64,000 nucleotides of DNA from Polytrichum commune (Eukaryota; Streptophyta; Polytrichopsida; Polytrichales; Polytrichaceae). The notes below the pieces were generated by a model. It saw only the letters and a list, made by a program, of their open reading frames with translations, searched no databases and was not told where the DNA came from. The stretch spans positions 42,222,001-42,286,000 of the forward strand of contig OX485806.1 in assembly GCA_950295325.1 (NCBI GenBank). Direction: 5' to 3'. The first letter of the stretch is position 1. Every line of letters begins with the position of its first letter. The translations under genes were made by a program, and so were the position numbers. Of the stretch, positions 44,701 through 56,900 are shown piece by piece.

Positions 44701-47035
44701 GGCTAATGTGTGCCGGCGAAGAAAACTTGTGATGCAAGATACGGGAGGGGTAAATTAACTACCCCAAAGCACAAAAGCTTTTAGGTGAGCTTCGCAAGAG
44801 CAAGGTGCTCAAAGAGGTTAAGTTGGTGGACGGATTGTTCAAGTGCAAACAAAGTCGGGTATATGTGCCACAAGGCAAGTTGAGGCTATCAGTTTTGAAG
44901 GAGGAATATGATAGTCCTATTGCCGGCCATAGAGGAGAAAAAAAAAACCGCCATAGAATGGTGTCAAAGAGGTACCATTGGCGGTGCATAAAGGAAGATA
45001 TAGCCCACTTTGTGAAGGCTTGAATCAAAGTGCAAAGTGAACCGAGCCTCTTACCAAAAGCAAGGCGGCTTCTTGCAACCGTTGCCTATCCCGTTGGCGC
45101 CATGGCATGGTATGTGCATGGACTTGATCACAAGTTTGCCGGAGTCACATGGGTATGATGCCATCTTGTTGATGGTAGAGCGGTTTGCCAAGTGGGCACA
45201 CATGGTGCCGATAGTGGGAACCGCCACCGCGTTGGAGACCACATAGCCTTTTCTCAAAGGATGGTTGAGGCACCACGGGTTGCCAAGAGTGATTGTGTGG
45301 GATCAAGATCCAAAGTTCACAAGTGCATTTTCAATGCATTGCTCTAAGGAGGTCGGAATGAAACTAAGGTTTAGCACGACCTTGCATTCCCAAATGAATG
45401 GGAAATCGGAACGTGTGAATGGAGTCTTGAAGCAATACTTGAGGAACTTGGTGGGGGCGGACCAAGGAGATTGGGCGGACTATGTGGGTCGAGCGGAGTG
45501 TAATTGCAATGTAGCCACGCACTTGGCTACCAAGGGGTGGTCTTTGGTGGTGGCTTATGGAGTGGATGCGCTCCAACCTATTAACCTAGCTCTCGAGGGG
45601 GCACATTCAACACTAGAGTTCAACCAAGATGGTGAGGACTTGGCCAAGAATGTAAACAAGTCTTGGAGATGACCAAGTTGTTGGTGGAGAAAACCCGAAG
45701 GTGCTACGGAGTGCAAGTCAATGCCGGAAGACGCGAAGTGGAGAATGAGGTGGGCCAAAAGGCGTTGTTGAATGTGGACAACTTCACTTAGCCGGAAGGC
45801 CTCACTCCAAAGTTTATGTCTAAAATTGGAGCTCCGTTTCCCATTGTGGAACAAGTGGTCAAGGACATATATAAGTTGGAATTACCGCCGGAGATCAAAG
45901 TGCATCCGACATTTCATGTCTCATTACGAAAGTCATTTTAGGACGACACCTTGTGGCCCGATCACAAGCAAGTGATTAGGCCACCTCCCGACCTTGTGGA
46001 CGTCATTTGGAACATGAGGTAAGAGGGCATCCTCAAGTGTACGAAGCCCAAGTGAAAATGAAAGAAAAAGTACAAAGGAGTACTTGGTGAAATGGTGAGG
46101 ATACCATGAGAAAGAAACCGCTTGGGTGGCGGCAAGAGACATGGTCAACACCAATGAATTGGTGAAGCACTTTGGAGAAACTAAGGCTAAGGATTCCAAT
46201 AAAATGAAGCGTAGGCATTGATGAGGACATCAATCTCCTTTAGTGGGGGAGAGACGCTAGTAGCACACTTAGCTTCGAGGTTAATTACTCCACAACATTA
46301 ACTTGTTCTTTGGCTTGAGGGAATAAAGTCCAAACTTTAGTGGTGCAAAGAGAAAAGTATGAGATGAGGTCCTAGTCTTGTACTTGTGCTTGGTTAATGG
46401 AAGAGGGGGAATAGATATGCCAAACTAGGTTGGGTAAGCCGAGTAATTGGGGGCCATGGCTTGGAGGGGCCTTGGATAAAACCAAGAAACTTCTTAGTTG
46501 TGGGCTTGTCCGGGCGGGGACAAGGTGATGGCGCGTGCTCATAAAAGTGCTACCCGCGAGCTAACGAAAGTTGGCGCATGGGAGTCATGAACCCATGTCT
46601 CGAAAGAGCAAAGTGGGAACCGAGTCGGGCGGGACTTGGCATCACCCCCGTGCGATCGAGGCGTGGCTTAACAATGGAAAGTCATCTCGGAGTTGCAACC
46701 GAGACAACTTAGTGGAAGCGTTGAGGTCTCGCCTAGATGTGTCAGGTTAGGCTAGAGGAGCCTAACGGGGGAGGCCCCAAAGGAGGGGCAACCCAAGTGA
46801 GTCCTAAAGTAGGTGGGTCTAGTATAGGTTAGGTCCTTGGATGACAGATCCAAGGTCGCTAACGGACCACCTAGGAACGACACCTTTGGGACCATGCCAA
46901 ATTTGAAGATGCATTGTGGGGGTCGCGCCCTAAGGTAAACACAATGCCGCACCATAGAGGATGGCAACTTGAGAATTGGTGTGCCGACTACGAGTATAGT
47001 CGATGAGGGCATCGACTCCGTTTGGTGGGGGTGAG
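41721..47035 (+). mobile_element. Element F internal region (decayed gag-pol)
   Basis: Same plan as A: gag-like start, 56-bp array (about 42383-42662), protease-region remnant, tandem RNase H starts (about 43530-44340), integrase remnants (about 44800-45680), chromodomain-region remnant (about 46020-46210), 800-bp 3' segment, hairpin and purine tract. No functional product expected. Confidence 0.8.
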
Positions 47036-48008
47036 TGTCGCGCACCTCTCCATGAGGAGTGCCCGAAACACCATGGGCACAAGGGGGACCCCGGAGTGAC
47101 ACCCGGGACTTGTGGCGCCGTTGGTGAGAGGGCCCAAGTGATCCTAGTGTGGGTGAGGGCCCCGGGCGTTGGGAACGCCTCCCACCCACGAAGACTAGGA
47201 GGCACAAGGGTAAGGCCATGAGTTATGCGTAGCTCATGGCGTGGTGATTCTAGAAAGCTCAAGAACACCTCAATCGGAGGTGTGAGCTAGGAGTTATGGC
47301 CATTTGAGTGGGGCGCTGTCCCGGGACAGCGCCCTGTTACAGCAGTGCCTGGGAGCGATTCCCGGGACTGCCAAGGATCAAACAGGCATAACTTCCTCAA
47401 CACTTGCCCGAATGGGGCAAGTGAGGAGTCCATGGGCATCTACGTGAAGCGTAGATGAAGATGGAGTGGTTGGTTGTTATGATCAGACATCATACAAGGA
47501 AGTTATGATGGTCTGAAGCTGCTGGGGGGTTCTAGGCCCAGCAGCTAAAGGAAAATGTCCACTTGGCCCCAACTCTTGGTAGAGAGACAAGAGGTTGGTT
47601 GACGGTGGGGTAGGGGCCCCGCGTAGAGTCCTAGAGGCTTATATGGGTGAGGTGGTGTGGCCTCACCCACCCGAGGCCGAACGGCAAGGCCTCCATGGGC
47701 TTTGGCCTATTGTGAGGCCATAGTTGCCTAGTATGCTTCGGGTTGTTGTAGTGTTGATCCGGCAACGCGATGATCAACATAGGATTGGACTTCCATGGAT
47801 GGAAGTCCACATTGGGGAAATGGGTTACCGATTAAGGCGTGAGTCCCGAAAGCAAAGTAGGAGGGTTGGTTCCCTCCTATGAACTATTGGTCCGGGGTAA
47901 GAGGAGCTATCCATTAGCATGGCGGAATGCGAAGGGTTAGCGACTCGTAACCTTTGCTAGAATTGAAAATTGGCAAGATTATTAAGGGACCTAGCAAGGG
48001 TTGCGACA
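47036..48008 (+). repeat. Element F 3' LTR
   Basis: 973 bp, with the same ends and hairpins as the 5' LTR. It shares with its partner private variants such as GTTGATCCGG and GAGCTATCCATT that A lacks, confirming that the two LTRs are a pair from one insertion. Confidence 0.93.
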
Positions 48009-48013
48009 CTTTT

Positions 48014-48331
48014 GGTTGTTCTCAACATTGTTAATGAAGTTATTTTCACGGGATTTCACTCATGAACCACGTTCCCAATGCACGTTCCCAATATACGGAT
48101 TGTCTCATAATGACTCAATTGGCTCATTTTAGTTAATAAGGCCATCTTAATGGATGTGGACATTTTTGCACCTCATGTGTATTCACAGTTGTTTTTCATA
48201 ATAAATATAAACTCATGGATTTTCTTTATTCCCTTCAAAATGTTGCATTACAATACTCAACTATGCCATGTGTTTCTCTCACCGGTGAACACTACATGTT
48301 CAACCTAACATGCTTTCTCTTTTCATGAAAT
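48014..48331. other. Locus K, right of F: noncoding
   Basis: AT-rich DNA continuing K beyond F. Weak, decayed relatives of the CCACGGG palindrome are at about 48047-48070 and 48286. No gene recognised. Confidence 0.5.
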
Positions 48332-48822
48332 TTACTTCCAGTTTGCCAACCTCCTAGATGCTAGGGGCTTCATTTCATCGGTTGTTCTTGATGGAGGTGG
48401 ACCGAGTCCAAGCAAATCAACATAGGATAATGTTTTATCCTTCATCCGGTCCTTCAATGGACGACGATGCGGTGATAATATTTTCATCCTCTCGCGAAAC
48501 GACAAAGACCTAGAAGATTTGCCTACCACCTTGACCTCCTCTTCCGCCCTTGTCTTCATTCAAATCAACCGCATGATTTGCCTCACCATTCATGCACCTT
48601 GTGGCGTCCTTCTCTAGCACATCCACTCGCCTCTTATCATTTTTTGCATATTGTTTCTGCTCCTCCTGCACCCTCCACCTCCTTGCTTGTGTGGATTGGA
48701 AAAATGGAGTCAGCTTGTAGTCATCACTATATTGATTTCCAACACCTATGTCATATTCCGGCGATGGATTAAAGAGAAATGAGGATCTCCTAGACTTCTA
48801 ATCTCCCTCTCCCATCCTAGGC
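48332..48822 (-). pseudogene. Two adjacent open stretches on the minus strand, unrecognised
   Basis: About 48510-48822 encodes NPSPEYDIGVGNQYSDDYKL, then FFQSTQARRWRVQEEQKQYA and a hydrophilic continuation. 48332-48559, in another frame, encodes a basic stretch (RSLSFRERMKILSPHRRPLK) ending RRLANWK. Composition looks like real coding sequence (charged, few simple repeats), but no family is recognised and no Met start is evident upstream. Possibly the end of a gene on the opposite strand to the phosphatase remnant, cut by the LTR fragment at 48851. Confidence 0.35.
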
Positions 48823-48850
48823 CAACGAATATGTCTCTCTCCTCTCCCAT

Positions 48851-49249
48851 TGTCGCAACCCTTGCTAGTCCCCTTAAAAATCTTGCCAATTTCCATTCCT
48901 AGCAAAGGTTACGAGTGCTAACCCTTCGCATACCGCAATGCTAATGGTTAGCTCCTCCTATCCCGGCCCTTATAGTTCAAAGGAAGGAACCAACCCTCCT
49001 ACTTTGCTTTCGGGACTCACCCCTTAATCGGTAACCCATTCCCAGATGTGGACTTCCATCCATGGAAGTACAATCTCATGTTGATCATCGCGTTGCCAGA
49101 GCAACACTACAACAACCCGAACCATACTAGGCAACTATGGCCTCACAATGGGCCAATGCCCATGGAGGCCGTGCCGTTCGGCCTCGGGTGGGTGAGGCCA
49201 CACCACCTCACCCATATAAGCCTCTAGGACTCTACGCGGGGCCCCTACA
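48851..49249 (-). mobile_element. Truncated minus-strand LTR of the A/B/D group
   Basis: Begins TGTCGCAACCCTTGC and follows the LTR (minus orientation) as far as GCGGGGCCCCTAC near 49249, where homology stops abruptly at the start of the G pol sequence. About 40% of an LTR. It contains the hairpin region around the ATCCATGGAAGT segment. Confidence 0.85.
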
Positions 49250-50204
49250 CCCTGATGTTCACCAACAACGGAGCAATGATATCCATCCCATTCTTGAAAA
49301 GCAGATGGAACAACTCAGAAGCAAGGATTTGACCCGACATGAAGCGGAAGGAAACATGGAACATATGCAGTTGTTACGAAAGGAAAGGCATGACAAGCCA
49401 CGGATGAAGACAACATGCAAACAATGCAAACATGAAGTGACCAAACCACCACGGAAGAAGCCTAAGAAATACGACACTATTAAGGAGATGACTTCACAAG
49501 CTACAGAAGAAAGCAGAAGTTTCCCTAAGGAGAACGAACGGGAACTACCAACTACGCCCAAATTACGATTCTACCCCGGACAAAGAATATTATGGCACCT
49601 GCGACATAAAATACCCGGACCGAGCAAATTCAAAATACGTTGGGCAGGACCATATCTAGTTGAACAAGTCTATGATAACGGATCAGTGGACGTTACCACC
49701 CTGCAAGGAGAAAGTTTAGGCCGAGTTAACATGAACAAACTTAAACCATATCAAGAGCCGGAGACAACCCAAGCTTATGCCTTACAAATATTAGCATGTC
49801 ATATTTTAGAAGCTGAGATTAAAAATAAACAAAACCATTCACCCAAAAGGGATAGCATAACCCAATCCCCCACTACCCCATCTAAGGAAAAGATCACCCC
49901 ACACACCGGATCTACCACTTACCCAGATCAGGCAACCTTAGATGCAGAGGACTTAGAGGTCCATCAAGTCATGTTAGAAGTTTATTGGACACAACCTACC
50001 CCACTGGAAGGCAACAACCACCAACACATGTGTCATGAACAAACCAACTCCTTAAAAGGAAATAATTCCCCCATAAACCACCTAGGAGACATCCTTAGGA
50101 AATCCAAACTTATCACAATAGAAACCCCTAAGGAGGATGCTAACCCCACTTACCCTACCCCACTAGGTTTAAGGGCGGGTAGGACGGATCACTTTCCCAA
50201 GTAA
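49250..50204 (+). mobile_element. Element G: end of Ty3/gypsy integrase with C-terminal extension
   Basis: A Lys/Glu-rich stretch is followed by FYPGQRILWHLRHKIPG, KFKIRWAGPYLVEQVY and GRVNMNKLKPYQEP (about 49570-49760), a GPY/F module typical of non-chromoviral Ty3/gypsy integrases of the Tat/Athila type. About 140 polar residues (Thr/Pro/Asn-rich) follow. There is no chromodomain. The first codons of the apparent frame lie inside the LTR fragment and are not part of G. The rest of pol is absent on the left. Confidence 0.75.
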
Positions 50205-51995
50205 CTAATATGGGACTACGGACTAGGTAAAGGCTCATCTAGGACCGCCCAGTGGTCAAGTAAACCAGTAAGAGCATTTTCACCTAAATAGGTACGGCAA
50301 GTAGTGATAGAAAAACTTACAAGGGGAATTAAAACATGAATAGGTTTAAGAACAAGGGGATGCTCCAAAAATTAGGAGATTGTAAAAAGGAGAATGGGAT
50401 TCTATTCTATATTTGATTTTAGGTCATCATAGGAGGATGTTACTAGATTTCATGAAGTTAAAACATGAGTGTTCAAAATAAGATGCCTTTAGGAAAATTT
50501 GGGGGAAGGAAACACGGGAGTTAGGAACATGAATCTTATAGCTACATAATCATCAAAGCCAGCCACTGCATGGAGTACCCGTAAAATTGTGAAGAAAGGA
50601 AAATCTTCATTTTGTTTCAATTCAAGCGGCCGAGCAGGAGAAGTTATCGGATTCGTTACTGGATAACTCAATGTATGTGAAGTTAATGGGATTCCAGTAA
50701 TACGACGTCCGAGGGGAAACCTCGTCTCTTCAAAATAATCAACGATGTTATGGGGCAGGCTTCAATAGTAAAGGGAACCTAATGGATGCAGCAGTTTTAT
50801 GTAACATTTTTGTATTATCGGCTGCCAAAGTGTTCGGAGCACTGTCAGCTACGGCAGTGGCTGAAGTACAAGACGAGGCTTCAGAAGGATTGAGTTTTAT
50901 TTTCTTTAAGATGTTATGCCAGGCTTTAAGGGATGGAAAAAGGGGACTGTGGATGAACAACAATATGATTGAACAAGGGATGAAGCACTGATTCATCCGG
51001 CAGTGGATGAAATACGAGCTTGGATGAGTTTTAAGCGTTGCAAAGTTCTTTTAAAATAGATTTCGGAACTTTGGGCCAGAATACAAGCAACATACTGAAA
51101 GCTTGAAGAAAAGAAAACTTGGATGAACGTGTACTGATGGAACTATTAGGCACCGGATGAAAATTTTATTTTCAAAGCACAATTGTAGTGCTGATATACA
51201 ATGCACACACAAGGAACTGCAGACGTGGCTAACGGAAGAACAAAATTATCTAAAAGAAGAACAGTGTGCCAGAGGAATCAGTAACTGAGGACAGAGTGTA
51301 AAATGTATCAAGACTTAAACATAAGCAATGCCAGCTCATACATACATCTGAATGAACTAAGTACACAAGCCCCACCAACAACAAAAGGATTGGGCAGTAT
51401 GACCATTTCAGAAAAGTGACTCCAATTTATTTTTATTGGAGGGGTCCAACCAGTGGACCCCAAGAAAAATGGGGACTCTACCCACCGAAATGGGGAGTCC
51501 CACTGGAAGTAACTTTACAAAAACCTGTGCCAACCCACTTGCACCCAGTCAGTCAAGTGTAAAAGAAAAACAACTTTGAAAGCAATAGGAAGGCGTGGAG
51601 AGGACTACCTGCCACGTAGATCTCCACCTCGGCAGCCACGGCTCCTGAGACAGCTTGACAACGGGCCACGTACCCAGGCCAACGGGCCTCTAACCACCAA
51701 CATCAAGAAACTCAACCGCTTCGTTCAGCTGAAGCCTGTTTTCATTCACCCGAAGCCACGAACAGGAACTCAACGCCGGCAGATCCCATCAGTTGCAGTC
51801 AACCACCGGACAGTTGCAGCTATAGCTAACTGAGGAGAGTTCAGCTGGAAGTTAGGAGCAAGGTTACGAGAAACGCAGCCAGGATGGAGTGTCCACACAC
51901 CTATAAACCCGCATTAGATGACTGCGGTGCATTCTGGAAGGAGGTCCAGACATCATGCCTTCAAACATTCTCAAGAGTGCACTGGACTCCTGGTG
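50205..51995 (+). other. Element G spacer between pol end and coiled-coil ORF
   Basis: Mostly noncoding. An 85-codon frame at 51576-51833 is rich in Arg, Pro and Gln and could be chance. No LTR, primer site or domain recognised. The solo LTR at 51996 is inserted at its right end. Confidence 0.4.
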
Positions 51996-52970
51996 TGTCG
52001 CGCACCTCTCCATGAGGAGTGCCTGAAACACCATGGGCACAAGGGGGACCCCGGAGTGACACCCGAGACTTGTGGCGCCGTTGGTGAGAGGGCCCAAGTG
52101 ATCCTAGTGTGGGTGAGGGCCCCGGGCGTTGGGAATGCCTCCCACCCACGGAGACTAGGAGGCATGAGGGTAAGGCCATGAGCTATGCGTAGCTCATGGC
52201 GTGGTGATTCTAGAATGCTCAAGAACACCTCAATCGGAGGTGTGAGCTAGGAGTTATGGCCATTTGAGTGGGGCGCTGTCCCGGGACAGCGCCCTGGTAC
52301 AGCAGTGCCTGGGAGTGATTCCCGGGACTGCCAAGGTTCAAACAGGCATAACTTCCTCAAGACTTGCCCGAATGGGGCAAGTGAGGAGTCCACCGGCATC
52401 TACGTGAAGCGTAGATGAAGATGGAGTCGTTGGTTGTTATGTTCAGACATCATACAAGGAAGTTATGATGGTCTGAAGCTGCTGGGGGGTTCTAGGCCCA
52501 GCAGCTAAAGGAAAATGTCCACTTGGCCCCAACTCTTGGTAGAGAGACAAGAGGTTGGTTGACGGTGGGGTAGGGGCCCCGCGTAAAGTCCTAGAGGCTT
52601 ATATGGATGAGGTGGTGTGGCCTCACCCACCCGAGGCCGAACGGCACGGCCTCCATGGGCATTGGCCCAATGTGAGGCCATAGTTGCCTAGTATGCTTCG
52701 GGTTGTTGTAATGTTGCTCCGGCAATGTGATGATCAACATAAGATGGGACTTCCATGGATGGAAGTCAACATCTAAGGATTGGTTACCGATTAAGGGGGT
52801 GAGTCCCGAAAGCAAAGTAGGAGGGTTGGTTCCCCTCCTATGAACTATATGGTCCGGGGTAAGAGGAGCTAACCATTAGCATGGCGGAATGCGAATGGTT
52901 AGCGCTTGTAACCTTTGCTAGAATTAAAAATTGGCAAGATTGTCAAGGGGGATTAGCAAGGGTTGCGACA
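51996..52970 (+). mobile_element. Solo LTR of the A/B/D group inserted in element G
   Basis: 975 bp, TGTCGC...GCGACA, flanked by a perfect 5-bp duplication tggtg (51991-51995 and 52971-52975). All A-type hairpins are recognisable. No internal sequence, hence a solo LTR from LTR-LTR recombination. Confidence 0.93.
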
Positions 52971-52975
52971 TGGTG

Positions 52976-55839
52976 AGTCACATTGGTACGTTTCAACTTG
53001 CCAAACACACACTTTTCAAACAGTGCTTCGAGGAGCGCTAGCCGAAGGAAATAAATCCAAGCTCACTGAAATTATGAAGAGAGGACCAGAGGCCGAACGA
53101 GATGTTTTGTATGCCTTTAGTATTGATCCGTCCCTCAAGTATCAACTCACTCCAGGAGAGAGGGACTTTTTGAGGAAGCTCAATCTTGAGGACTTCCTTA
53201 CCTCAAACTCCTGGGGAGTATTGCACTCTTCATTAGTCACCGAGGCAATTGCAGCGTTGGAACCAGACACCTTCTGGACCACTGTGAAAGGCAAAAAGGT
53301 CAAGCTCGTTGCCGAGGATTGGAGGGAGCAGTTCAAACATATATTCCAGTTGACTAAAAAGGAAGCACAGCCAGTGACAAGGAAATTGGAACTCACAAAA
53401 TTGTTTCCCACATTGAAAGAGAACCCAGACAAGGAAACTGTGCGCATATCGGATTGCCAGCACCCAGGCGCAAGGAGACCTTTGAGACTTTTAAGCTCAA
53501 TTTTCTGTCTCAACCCGACACACCAAAATCAAATAACCCTTGCATTTGTAGAAATGGTGGTCGCGGCACTCAATGGCCAAGTAGCAGATTGGCCACAGGA
53601 GTTCTATCATGAAATCACAGAAGAACTCACCACTTTACACAGTAAACATCTGGCTGACAAAGTGAAAGTCGAGAAGACTTCCATAGGGCCTCCTCTAATC
53701 CTCAGAGCTGGGGGAATTCTCAACATCAGGGAGGAATTAGAGGCCGGGTACCGAAGTGAGAAAGCTCTCACCTTAGAAGAGCAGATACCCAACCCAAAGA
53801 AATCCAAAATTAAGGAAGCTCAGAAGTTACCAGAAACCCAAACCACTTTTTGACTGAAGCCAACCCGGCAGAAAGAAGCTGCCACAAACGCACAGCCAGA
53901 GAAGGTTGCCCCAGTTTACTTGGTCGCAGTACAACCTGCAGCCATTTCATCAAAAACCCCAGAGAGAAAAGTTATTTTGGAAACCACAGAAAAACGACAA
54001 CCCCCAAACCCACTACCTGCCATGGTAGAGCAAATTGGCCAAGCACATCGCAGGTTAGAGAATTTACTCTTCTCTTTCACCAGCAAGGCCCCACAGGGAT
54101 TGATAAACCGCATGAATGACGAGTTCTATAAGATACAAAGGGAGACAAACCTAAAGGAAAGCCTGGGAAAGGCTATTGATACTTGTTCAGAAGTGTTACT
54201 TAAATCCCAGGGAGTGCAACTTCAGCACTTAACACAACGGCTAAACAATTCAGATAGCCTGCACGATATCAACATCGAAACCATCTTCCGCCTGGAAGAG
54301 GAATTAGCCACATCCAGAACCGGATGGGAGCATGCTAAGGAGGAAGTCGTGTCCTTAAGAGGACAGAAAGACGAAGTCCTCGAACAGCTAAGCAAGCTCC
54401 AAACCACAACTGAAAAGCATGCAAAGTTAGAGGCAAAACTAACCAATGCAAAGGAATTAATTGACCTATATGTGGAACACTCCTTTGAAACCCAAACCCT
54501 GTTAGCAGATCAGGAGGAGGAAGTGGCAGGGTTAAGGGCAGAAATCCACACTGTTACTCATCAGAATCAACAAGAACTGAGCACATTGCGAGACAAACTG
54601 GAACTCGCCGAGGAAGAAACACGGGGTTTGAGAGGCCAGAATGCCGAGACCCTGGGGAAATTCACAAAACTCCAGCAGGTGATCGATGACCAAGCACAAC
54701 AATTGCAGGGTAAAGACACCGAAATTAGCCGCTTGAATGACTACATTGCTGAGATGAAGGGCATGTTGAAGAGAAGCGATGGATTGGACGATCGCAGGAA
54801 GAGCGACATCACCAGGCTTGAGTCCAAGGTGGCGGATTACCAGCAGGAGATACAACAGCTCAACAAAGACAAGCACAAATTGATAGCACAGATCTCAGCA
54901 GGGGGAGGGAAGACACACCTGCCCTCAACCAGCAGTAACCTTGAACAGGAGCGCAGTTCGCCTCACCCGATCATGAACAAAGAAAAACATACCTTGGCCT
55001 CTGGGGTTGCGAGCAAACTTCTGAATGAACTCAGAAGAGATCTGGCCCGAACTCAACAGGAAAACGCCGATCTCGCTCAAAGACTCCTCAAGCAGCAGGA
55101 TGAATCCGGGGAAAGCACCATCCCTCACACAGCCATACACCCCAGAACAGAGATCGTGCAACAATTCCTCAAGCATACTGAGCCTTTGGACTCATTAATG
55201 CAGTACCACCGGGTGTATGGCGGATTGAATTTGTTATTAAGCAACATTCCTTTATTAAAAACAGGGTGCAAGCTGGAATTTGCCCAGATGAAGGAAATCT
55301 GGAGCCAAGCAAATCCTGCAGCCCGTGATACATTGGTGTTCATGTGGTGCCTAGGGGAAATCAAGACACCTTTAGGGGTGATAGAAATGCTTACAGCTTC
55401 TCCCCCTTTCTATATCAAGAGATACATCCTGCGATGTGTGAAGCTGTTGGGACAACACCGCAATATGACCATAGTACCAAGGGAATCACTCCCCACTCTC
55501 AAATCATACTCACATGGCCAGTTTCATCTCATCAGGAGGATGCAACGAGACTACACCAAAGATTTCGATCAAGCTCTATCAACTTTAGCTGCGGAGGATA
55601 CCGCCATCTGCTTCGAAGCAGTGCAACAGTATCAAGCAATCATCACCCAACACCCTACCATACAGCCAAATCTGAGCCAAGTAAAGGACTTCGTGAATGC
55701 TACCCTCGAAGCTCAACAATCAGCTATCTCCCACAGGTATTTCGGAGCTCTCAACAGCGGTACATTACTGTTTCAGCCACGATATCACGTCAACAACCAG
55801 CAAATGAGCCCAAAAAGCATGGGGACATGCTTTCTCTGA
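52976..55839 (+). mobile_element. Element G: coiled-coil protein region at the env position
   Basis: A long, nearly continuous coding region. The first part is a helical domain (LTPGERDFLRKLNLEDFL, WREQFKHIFQLTKKEAQPV, LAFVEMVVAALNGQVADWP), comparable in plan to the N-terminal domain of the H protein. A coiled coil of about 300 residues follows (for example RLEEELATSRTGWEHAKEE, QLQGKDTEISRLNDYIAEMK). The last part is a globular helical domain (VYGGLNLLLSNIPLLK, FDQALSTLAAEDTAICFEAV). No signal peptide or membrane segment seen. The frame ends at the polypurine tract. The product could be structural (gag-like) or an extra ORF as in some Tat/Athila relatives; broken in about one place. Confidence 0.55.
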
Positions 55840-55853
55840 GGGGAGGGGATAAA
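55838..55853 (+). other. Element G polypurine tract
   Basis: A purine run (GAGGGGAGGGGATAAA) starts within the last codons of the coiled-coil frame and is followed at once by TGGTGAGC, the likely LTR start. Purine tracts of this kind prime plus-strand synthesis in LTR elements. Confidence 0.65.
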
Positions 55854-55979
55854 TGGTGAGCTCGCCTCCCTCGACACCAGGGGAGATCGGAGAGCAAAGA
55901 AGCTCGAGGAGAATGCAAGGGGGAAGCCACCGAACAAGTGACGAGGTGGCGGTGTGGAAAGAACCCTGAGGCGCTTGGG

Positions 55980-56175
55980 AACGTGCTCGGGAACGCAGCG
56001 GCGGTTTGGGAGCACGACGCCGATTGGGAACACAGAGCCAATCAGGAGCGCGCTCGGGAACGCAGCAGCGGTTTGGGAGCGCGACGCCGATCGGGAACAC
56101 GGAGCCGATCGGGAACAAAGCGGTTGTTTGGGAGCAGAGCCGATCAGGAACGAGGAAGCCGCCCGGGAGCGCCAC
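55980..56175. repeat. GC-rich tandem repeat, about 67-bp period
   Basis: About two and a half to three units containing GCTCGGGAACGCAGC, GGTTTGGGAGC and GACGCCGAT(T/C)GGGAACAC, with unit starts near 55985 and 56052. The GC content contrasts strongly with the AT-rich sequence on its right. Confidence 0.75.
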
Positions 56176-56464
56176 AGAGACCGCCAAGGATCAGCACAAG
56201 GGGTCCCAGCCAATGATAATGAGCCAAGGTGGCCAACGCCCGTAGTTATAGGACATGTGGGGAAAAAGACCACGGATGGATGGACTCGGGATGGAAATGT
56301 AACCACTGGATCCCAATAGTTATGTAGTCATTAGGAACATATTAGGGAGGATAGATTTAGGATTATAGACCTAAGACGCTTGATCCAGGCTATTAATAGA
56401 TACATTCCTAAAAGTAGCCGAGGATAACATTAATTTAATCTTACCAAAAACTAGATGTGACAGA

Positions 56465-56473
56465 CTATATAAG
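56465..56473 (+). promoter_or_regulatory. TATA box in candidate G LTR
   Basis: CTATATAAG in the candidate LTR. Transcription would be expected to start near 56495-56505, just before the 19-bp minisatellite. Confidence 0.5.
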
Positions 56474-56550
56474 GAGGCCTACTTAAAGGCCCTAATACAC
56501 TTCATTCGCTCAAGCAAATTTTACATGAGTGTCAAGAGACCTCAAGCGTG

Positions 56551-56636
56551 CTACCTTTCTATAAACGGGATACCTTTCAATAAATGTGATACCTTTCGAT
56601 AAATGTGATACCTTTCGATAATGTGATACCTTTCCT
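56551..56636. repeat. 19-bp minisatellite (ATACCTTTCGATAAATGTG)
   Basis: Four to five imperfect tandem copies of ATACCTTTC(A/G)ATAAATGTG, with the first and last units diverged. It lies in the predicted transcribed part of the candidate LTR. Confidence 0.85.
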
Positions 56637-56900
56637 GTGTTACCATTCTTATACCGAAAGGATTGGAAAATCGGGCGATACATTGAAGACTTAGGAAGAG
56701 GATGGAATTCCTTAGAACTTGAGGAAGAACAAGCACAAGGTTTTGTATGAGTGACACTTGAGCTTAAAAAGGATTTAAGTTGCTATCCCACTACTTGAGC
56801 AATTGTTGGACTAAGGTGTGTTATCCATGGCATTAGGGTAGGCACCGCAAGGCATTAGAATTCCACATATATGTTTCCGCATGCAATCAGAACATTCCCA

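Larger units (their letters stand above)
40728..48008 (+). mobile_element. Element F: defective Ty3/gypsy (A-type) inserted in locus K
   Basis: A complete LTR-to-LTR copy: LTRs 40728-41700 and 47036-48008 (973 bp each), perfect target duplication ctttt (40723-40727 and 48009-48013), and initiator-Met primer site at 41703. The interior is colinear with A nearly base for base, including the 56-bp array and the tandem RNase H segments, and is decayed in the same way (many breaks). The LTR pair differs by about eleven positions (about 1.1% by eye). It splits locus K. Confidence 0.93.
55854..56900 (+). mobile_element. Element G: candidate 3' LTR (right end not fixed)
   Basis: Begins TGGTGAGC after the purine tract. 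It contains a GC-rich tandem array (about 55980-56175), a TATA box CTATATAAG at 56465-56473 and a 19-bp minisatellite about 85 bp downstream of it. This matches a U3-R layout. The CA end could not be placed, and no partner LTR is in the window. Confidence 0.45.

Noticed and set aside
55980-56320. Arg/Gly-rich frames of 79-173 codons near 56.0 kb
   Set aside because: They are products of the 67-bp GC-rich tandem array, open in several frames on both strands, with no domain.
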